Under the pieces are notes generated by a model. The model was not told where the DNA came from. It did not search any database and was given only the letters and a program-made list of their open reading frames with translations. Both the position numbers and the translations under genes were made by a program. From the NCBI GenBank assembly GCA_002403175.1, contig DHHG01000023.1, positions 1 through 9,378 of the forward strand: a DNA stretch of 9,378 nt, in the 5' to 3' direction. This DNA is from Syntrophaceae bacterium UBA4778. GTDB lineage: Bacteria > Desulfobacterota > Syntrophia > Syntrophales > UBA4778. Positions 6,984 to 9,378 of the stretch are shown in pieces. Numbering within the stretch: position 1 is the first letter of the stretch; each line of letters opens with the position of its first letter.

Positions 6984-7019
6984 TCATTCAAACCCCCTTT
7001 GTCATTCAGAACCCCTTTT
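6984..7019 (+). repeat. Tandem 18-bp direct repeat upstream of corA
   Basis: Two adjacent copies (6984-7001 and 7002-7019) both begin TCATTCA, continue into a CCCC run and end in TTT. They match at 15 of 18 positions. The pair sits 23 bases before a TTGACA element at 7043-7048. It could be two half-sites for a regulator or simply a small local duplication. Confidence 0.55.
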
Positions 7020-7042
7020 TCCTCAGGATATATGTTATTCCT

Positions 7043-7068
7043 TTGACAACAAATCCCTATTCTATGTA
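7043..7068 (+). promoter_or_regulatory. Weak candidate corA promoter
   Basis: A perfect -35 TTGACA lies at 7043-7048. The nearest -10-like sequence is TATGTA at 7063-7068, with a short 14-base spacer. If used, transcription would begin near 7075, which would leave the AAGGTGG ribosome site of the upstream small ORF outside the message. A promoter further upstream is equally possible. Confidence 0.25.
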
Positions 7069-7080
7069 AGGTGGTAAAAA

Positions 7081-7140
7081 ATGAGTCTTCCCAATCAAAG
7101 GCCATGTCAAGATTTACAAAAAATGTTTCAAAGAAAATAG
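7081..7140 (+). CDS. Possible 19-codon leader ORF overlapping the corA start
   Basis: ATG 7081 is preceded by AAGGTGG (7068-7074) at 6 bases, the best ribosome site in this stretch. It opens a 19-codon frame (MSLPNQRPCQDLQKMFQRK) that ends at TAG 7138-7140. It is out of frame with corA, whose ATG at 7104 lies inside it. This could be a translated leader that couples to or regulates corA, or the remnant of a different start. The peptide resembles nothing I know. Whether it is translated cannot be told from sequence. Confidence 0.35.
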   Translation: MSLPNQRPCQDLQKMFQRK

Positions 7141-8162
7141 GACTTCCCCCTGGATCTCTCGTTCATTTCGGCAAAAGTCGGACCGAGTCCGTCAGCATCC
7201 AACAGATCGAACTCGGTCCTGAAGAAGCCACTGTGCGACAAATATCGGACATTGAAAAATGTTTTCCGTTGAAAGAGAGTCCTTCCGTAACCTGGATCGA
7301 TGTAAACGGAATACATGATACGGATTTGGTAAAAAGAATCGGGGAATGTTTCCATCTTCACCCCTTGTTTTTGGAAGATATCGTCACGACAGGTCAGTAT
7401 CCCAAATTCGAAGACTTTGGAGACTATGTATTTATTGTAATGAAGATGCTTGAATATGAGCAAGGTGGACAGATTTTTGCGGAGCAGGTCAGCATTGTGC
7501 TGGGGCCTAATTTTGTCATTTCATTTCAGGAGAAGGTAGCCGATCTGTTTAAGCCGATACGGGATATGATTCAGAACAATCACCTTTTCCGGAATAGAGG
7601 GTCTGATTATCTTGCATATTCACTCATTGACTTGATTATTGATCGGTATTTTCCGATTCTTGAGAAATTGGGAGATGATATAGAAGACAAAGAAAACCAG
7701 CTTATTGCTAATCCTGTTTCCGGGACACTGGGCAGTATTCAGCAATTGAAAAAAGAACTCCTTTTTTTGCGCAAGTCGATTTGGCCCTTGCGCGAGGTTA
7801 TAAGTTCGCTGAGCAGGGGAATAACTCCTCTTATCAAGGATGAGACCAGGATTTATTTGCGGGATATTCACGACCACACTGTTCAGGTCATAGATACCAT
7901 GGAGACCCTGCGGGAAATCATCTATGGTATGTTTGATATTTACCTGTCCAGCATGAGCAATCGCATGAACGAGATCATGAAGGTACTGACCGTCTTTGCG
8001 ACTATTTTCATCCCTTTGACCTTCCTGGTCGGAGTCTATGGAATGAATTTCAAATTCATGCCCGAACTGGAATGGAAATGGAGCTACCCCATCCTCTGGT
8101 TATTCATGATCGGGGTTGCCGGAAGCATGCTGTGGTATTTTCGCAGGAAAAAGTGGTTTTAG
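7104..8162 (+). CDS. corA: CorA-type magnesium/cobalt transporter
   Basis: CorA forms a homopentameric inner-membrane channel for Mg2+ (also Co2+, Ni2+). The 352-residue protein has a large N-terminal cytoplasmic domain (about 1-290) containing the long stalk helix, then two transmembrane helices. The signature YGMN is present (Gly313-Met314-Asn315) at the end of the first helix, followed by the periplasmic loop FKFMPELEWKW. The second helix (about 327-346) leads to the basic end RRKKWF. ATG 7104 is preferred because homologues I know from related bacteria begin like MSRFTKNVSKKIGLPPG. An in-frame GTG at 7071 would add 11 residues (MVKNESSQSKA) that I do not expect. The ribosome site before 7104 is weak (AAAGG, only 2 bases away), so translation may depend on the overlapping leader ORF. 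Confidence 0.92.
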   Translation: MSRFTKNVSKKIGLPPGSLVHFGKSRTESVSIQQIELGPEEATVRQISDIEKCFPLKESPSVTWIDVNGIHDTDLVKRIGECFHLHPLFLEDIVTTGQYPKFEDFGDYVFIVMKMLEYEQGGQIFAEQVSIVLGPNFVISFQEKVADLFKPIRDMIQNNHLFRNRGSDYLAYSLIDLIIDRYFPILEKLGDDIEDKENQLIANPVSGTLGSIQQLKKELLFLRKSIWPLREVISSLSRGITPLIKDETRIYLRDIHDHTVQVIDTMETLREIIYGMFDIYLSSMSNRMNEIMKVLTVFATIFIPLTFLVGVYGMNFKFMPELEWKWSYPILWLFMIGVAGSMLWYFRRKKWF

Positions 8163-8238
8163 CTGAATCTTAAGACTCCATCCAGTTCCCTTTAATATGA
8201 TTACGATTTTGTGCGTTTAGAGAGAGGCCATGGACTTT

Positions 8239-8269
8239 CCGGAATCTCCGATCAGGGAGTCGGTTTTTT
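8239..8269 (+). terminator. Likely corA terminator, overlapping the end of the PspC-domain gene
   Basis: CCG (8239-8241) and CTCC (8246-8249) pair with GGAG (8256-8259) and CGG (8261-8263), with an uneven internal loop. Six T residues follow at 8264-8269. It lies 76 bases after the corA stop. The T-tract is also the coding sequence for the Lys-Lys-Pro near the C-terminus of the convergent PspC-domain gene. The stem is imperfect. Confidence 0.45.
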
Positions 8270-8443
8270 AGGAATAACTGCCCACATTGCAAGATACGCC
8301 AGGATAGCGAGTCCAAAAGAAAAAACGACAAAGATGATATAAAGAACGCGAACAACCGTCGGGTCCACATCGAAGAATTCTCCCAGGCCACCGCATACTC
8401 CCGCTATCTTTTTATCAGATGTGGAAAGATATAGCTTTTTCAT
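8252..8443 (-). CDS. PspC-domain small membrane protein
   Basis: This 63-residue protein is essentially a lone PspC domain. It has the typical opening LYLSTSDKKIAGVCGGLGEFFDVDP (residues 4-28, shown here as the KKIAGVCGGLGEFF core), then VVRVLYIIFVVFSFG and a hydrophobic helix pair ending in MWAVIPKK. In enterobacteria PspC is an inner-membrane part of the phage-shock response to envelope damage. Many other bacteria carry free-standing PspC-domain proteins whose roles are poorly known. No PspA or PspF is in the window, so involvement in a Psp response is inference. ATG 8443 follows GGAGGGG (8453-8447). It is convergent with corA and divergent from the DUF2267 gene. Confidence 0.87.
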   Translation of the reverse strand: MKKLYLSTSDKKIAGVCGGLGEFFDVDPTVVRVLYIIFVVFSFGLAILAYLAMWAVIPKKPTP

Positions 8444-8494
8444 ATTCCCCTCCGTCTTCTTTTTTTGAAATTATGGCATTAACTGTTCTTTGGC

Positions 8495-8528
8495 TCAATA
8501 CCGGAATCCCCGTATGAGTCGGTATTGA
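8495..8528. promoter_or_regulatory. Perfect 9-bp inverted repeat between divergent genes, candidate operator
   Basis: TCAATACCG (8495-8503) and CGGTATTGA (8520-8528) are perfect reverse complements separated by 16 bases. The half-sites are 25 bases apart centre to centre, a little over two helical turns. The repeat ends 7 bases before the -35 of the DUF2267 promoter, a position used by activators, and lies about 50 bases upstream of the PspC-domain start. It could serve one or both genes. No regulator is identified. Confidence 0.5.
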
Positions 8529-8535
8529 TTAGGTT

Positions 8536-8564
8536 TTGACTTAAGTATCTCAGGCTATCATAAT
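8536..8564 (+). promoter_or_regulatory. Sigma-70-type promoter of the DUF2267 gene
   Basis: TTGACT (8536-8541) and CATAAT (8559-8564) are separated by exactly 17 bases, and each matches consensus at 5 of 6 positions. Transcription would start near 8571, giving a 5' leader of about 92 bases. This is the best promoter in the window. Confidence 0.7.
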
Positions 8565-8569
8565 CCTTT

Positions 8570-8611
8570 GCGCCGTCGAAAAGACGGGTTTCCCCTATTG
8601 CCAAAAGGCGT
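8570..8611 (+). other. Structured 5' leader of the DUF2267 gene
   Basis: Right at the predicted transcript start, CCGTC (8573-8577) and GACGG (8583-8587) form a hairpin with a GAAAA loop. GCC (8600-8602) and GGC (8607-8609) can form another with an AAAA loop. Alternatively GCGCC (8570-8574) can pair with GGCGT (8607-8611) and enclose the region. These pairings are mutually exclusive in part. I recognise no riboswitch class. A 5' stabilising hairpin is the simplest reading. Confidence 0.35.
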
Positions 8612-8662
8612 AATCTGAATTTCATTAAAGATGGGACCTCTTTAATAACTAAGGAGGGATAT

Positions 8663-9043
8663 ATGGATTACGATGATTTCATTGAGCAGGTAAAAGAGTT
8701 GGATTTCATCGACAGCGACAGGGAGGCTGATGCTGCCGTAAAGGCTGTGCTTGGATTGCTGGCGAGCAAAATGGAGGAGCCCGACGCCAGAATGATGTCA
8801 GACAGTTTGCCGGAGCAGCTCTCTTATGAAAAACTTTGGGACAGTTATGATGAAATGGCAGACATAACGACCGGAGAATACGCATCGGAAATCGCAGATC
8901 GTTTCGATCTGGATGAGGACCAGGCCCACGAGTTGGTCGATACGGTGCTGGTTATTGCGAAAGAAGCTTTGGGCGAGGAAATAATATCCGATCTGGAGGA
9001 GAAATTACCGGTAGATTGGGCGGAACTTCTCGAAAACGCATAA
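8663..9043 (+). CDS. DUF2267 domain protein
   Basis: This 126-residue acidic, soluble protein fits the DUF2267 family. It opens with MDYDDFIEQVKEL, has the ADAAVKAVLGLLASKM helix, the phrase DSLPEQL (residues 47-53), and a second half with DEDQAHELVDTVLVIAKEALGEE and SDLEEKLPVDW. That is the usual two-part DUF2267 layout, in which each half ends in a similar LPE/LPxxW segment. The length is typical. The molecular function of the family is not established; members often sit near stress or envelope genes. ATG 8663 is well supported by AAGGAGGG (8651-8658). It has its own promoter and is divergent from the PspC-domain gene, with a shared inverted repeat between them. Confidence 0.85.
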   Translation: MDYDDFIEQVKELDFIDSDREADAAVKAVLGLLASKMEEPDARMMSDSLPEQLSYEKLWDSYDEMADITTGEYASEIADRFDLDEDQAHELVDTVLVIAKEALGEEIISDLEEKLPVDWAELLENA

Positions 9044-9378
9044 TTAAAAGCTGGATTCTAGTCAGGGATCTGGTATTGGCTTCTGCTTAAAAGAAAATTG
9101 GTCACACGAGATTCGACTCGGTTGCCGCCCTGAAAGGCAGAGGACCGGTTTGATTGCCGCTATTTCAATACAAAAATTCTTATAATTAATGAAACCTTCC
9201 CGATATTGCATGTTTTGAAAAAACATTGATTACCAAAATCTATCCAAAGAACTCCGTTTTACAGCTGTGTCCTGTTAAGGTATCTCCCTAAAGAATCTGT
9301 TGAAAATCAATGCTATTTTCAGCGGCTGAGCATAGAGACCGGGGAATAATTTCGGTACTGTCAATTTAATTGTGTAAA
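9044..9378. other. 335-base end region with no gene seen
   Basis: I see no supported protein gene or RNA gene. Small inverted repeats are present: CGAG/CTCG (9107-9110 and 9117-9120), ATGTTTT/AAAACAT (9210-9216 and 9220-9226), and a 9-bp stem with one G-U pair, GTTGAAAAT (9299-9307) with ATTTTCAGC (9315-9323). A perfect TATAAT occurs at 9181-9186 without a suitably placed -35. No clear terminator for the DUF2267 gene was found. Confidence 0.5.

Noticed and set aside
6984..7019. CRISPR-like repeat
   Set aside because: There are only two adjoining imperfect copies without spacers, and no cas genes are present.
7071..7103. GTG 7071 as the corA start
   Set aside because: No good ribosome site precedes it and the extra 11 residues do not look like the family N-terminus; kept only as an alternative.
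8571..8640. Cyclic di-GMP or fluoride riboswitch in the DUF2267 leader
   Set aside because: The conserved core sequences of these classes are not present.
9107..9120. ATTCGA between CGAG and CTCG, resembling a tRNA T-arm and a possible attachment site
   Set aside because: The stem is 4 bp with a 6-base loop, no acceptor stem, anticodon arm or CCA is present around it, and no integrase is in the window.
9181..9186. TATAAT as a promoter
   Set aside because: No -35 element lies at 16-18 bases and no gene follows within the window.

Overview
The window looks like a chromosomal housekeeping and envelope region of a strictly anaerobic Gram-negative bacterium, most likely a Desulfobacterota (former Deltaproteobacteria) member, perhaps close to the syntrophic lineages. 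The clues are the FtsZ tail, a TatA with the FGPGKLP hinge, a very long AsmA-like protein (which implies two membranes), a CorA with the N-terminus typical of these bacteria, and a rubrerythrin/high-molecular-weight-rubredoxin pair. The lineage call is inference from family resemblance. No mobile element, CRISPR array, tRNA or rRNA was seen.

Layout. The window opens with the last codons of ftsZ (3-74) and a strong intrinsic terminator (111-144). A short tatA (248-436) follows, with a promoter-like TTGACA element inside a perfect 8-bp inverted repeat. Next come a VTT/DedA-type membrane protein of the TVP38/TMEM64 subtype (550-1296), a 381-base gap with potential RNA structure, and a 1065-residue AsmA-like protein (1678-4875). 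On the minus strand, rubrerythrin (6207-5707) and a flavin reductase-rubredoxin fusion (5696-4998) form a two-gene operon. On the plus strand again are a small membrane-anchored protein of unknown function (6439-6897) and a CorA-type transporter (7104-8162), whose start is overlapped by a 19-codon upstream ORF. A 63-residue PspC-domain protein (8443-8252, minus) and a DUF2267 protein (8663-9043, plus) diverge from a region with a clear promoter and a perfect 9-bp inverted repeat. The last 335 bases contain no gene that I can see.

How the genes may work together. Rubrerythrin and the flavin reductase-rubredoxin form a plausible short electron chain for reducing peroxide: NAD(P)H to flavin, to rubredoxin iron, to the rubrerythrin diiron centre. 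The VTT protein and the AsmA-like protein are neighbours on the same strand. VTT proteins are lipid scramblases or undecaprenyl-phosphate carriers, and AsmA-like proteins are bridge-like lipid conduits between membranes. The pair could therefore be one lipid-export route, resembling the eukaryotic pairing of TMEM41B/VMP1 with VPS13/ATG2. TatA, CorA and PspC also act at the envelope.

The less ordinary content lies in this lipid-transfer pairing, a clean internal duplication of about 190 residues in the AsmA-like protein, and several perfect inverted repeats placed at promoters. I do not see a clearly new multi-gene system.
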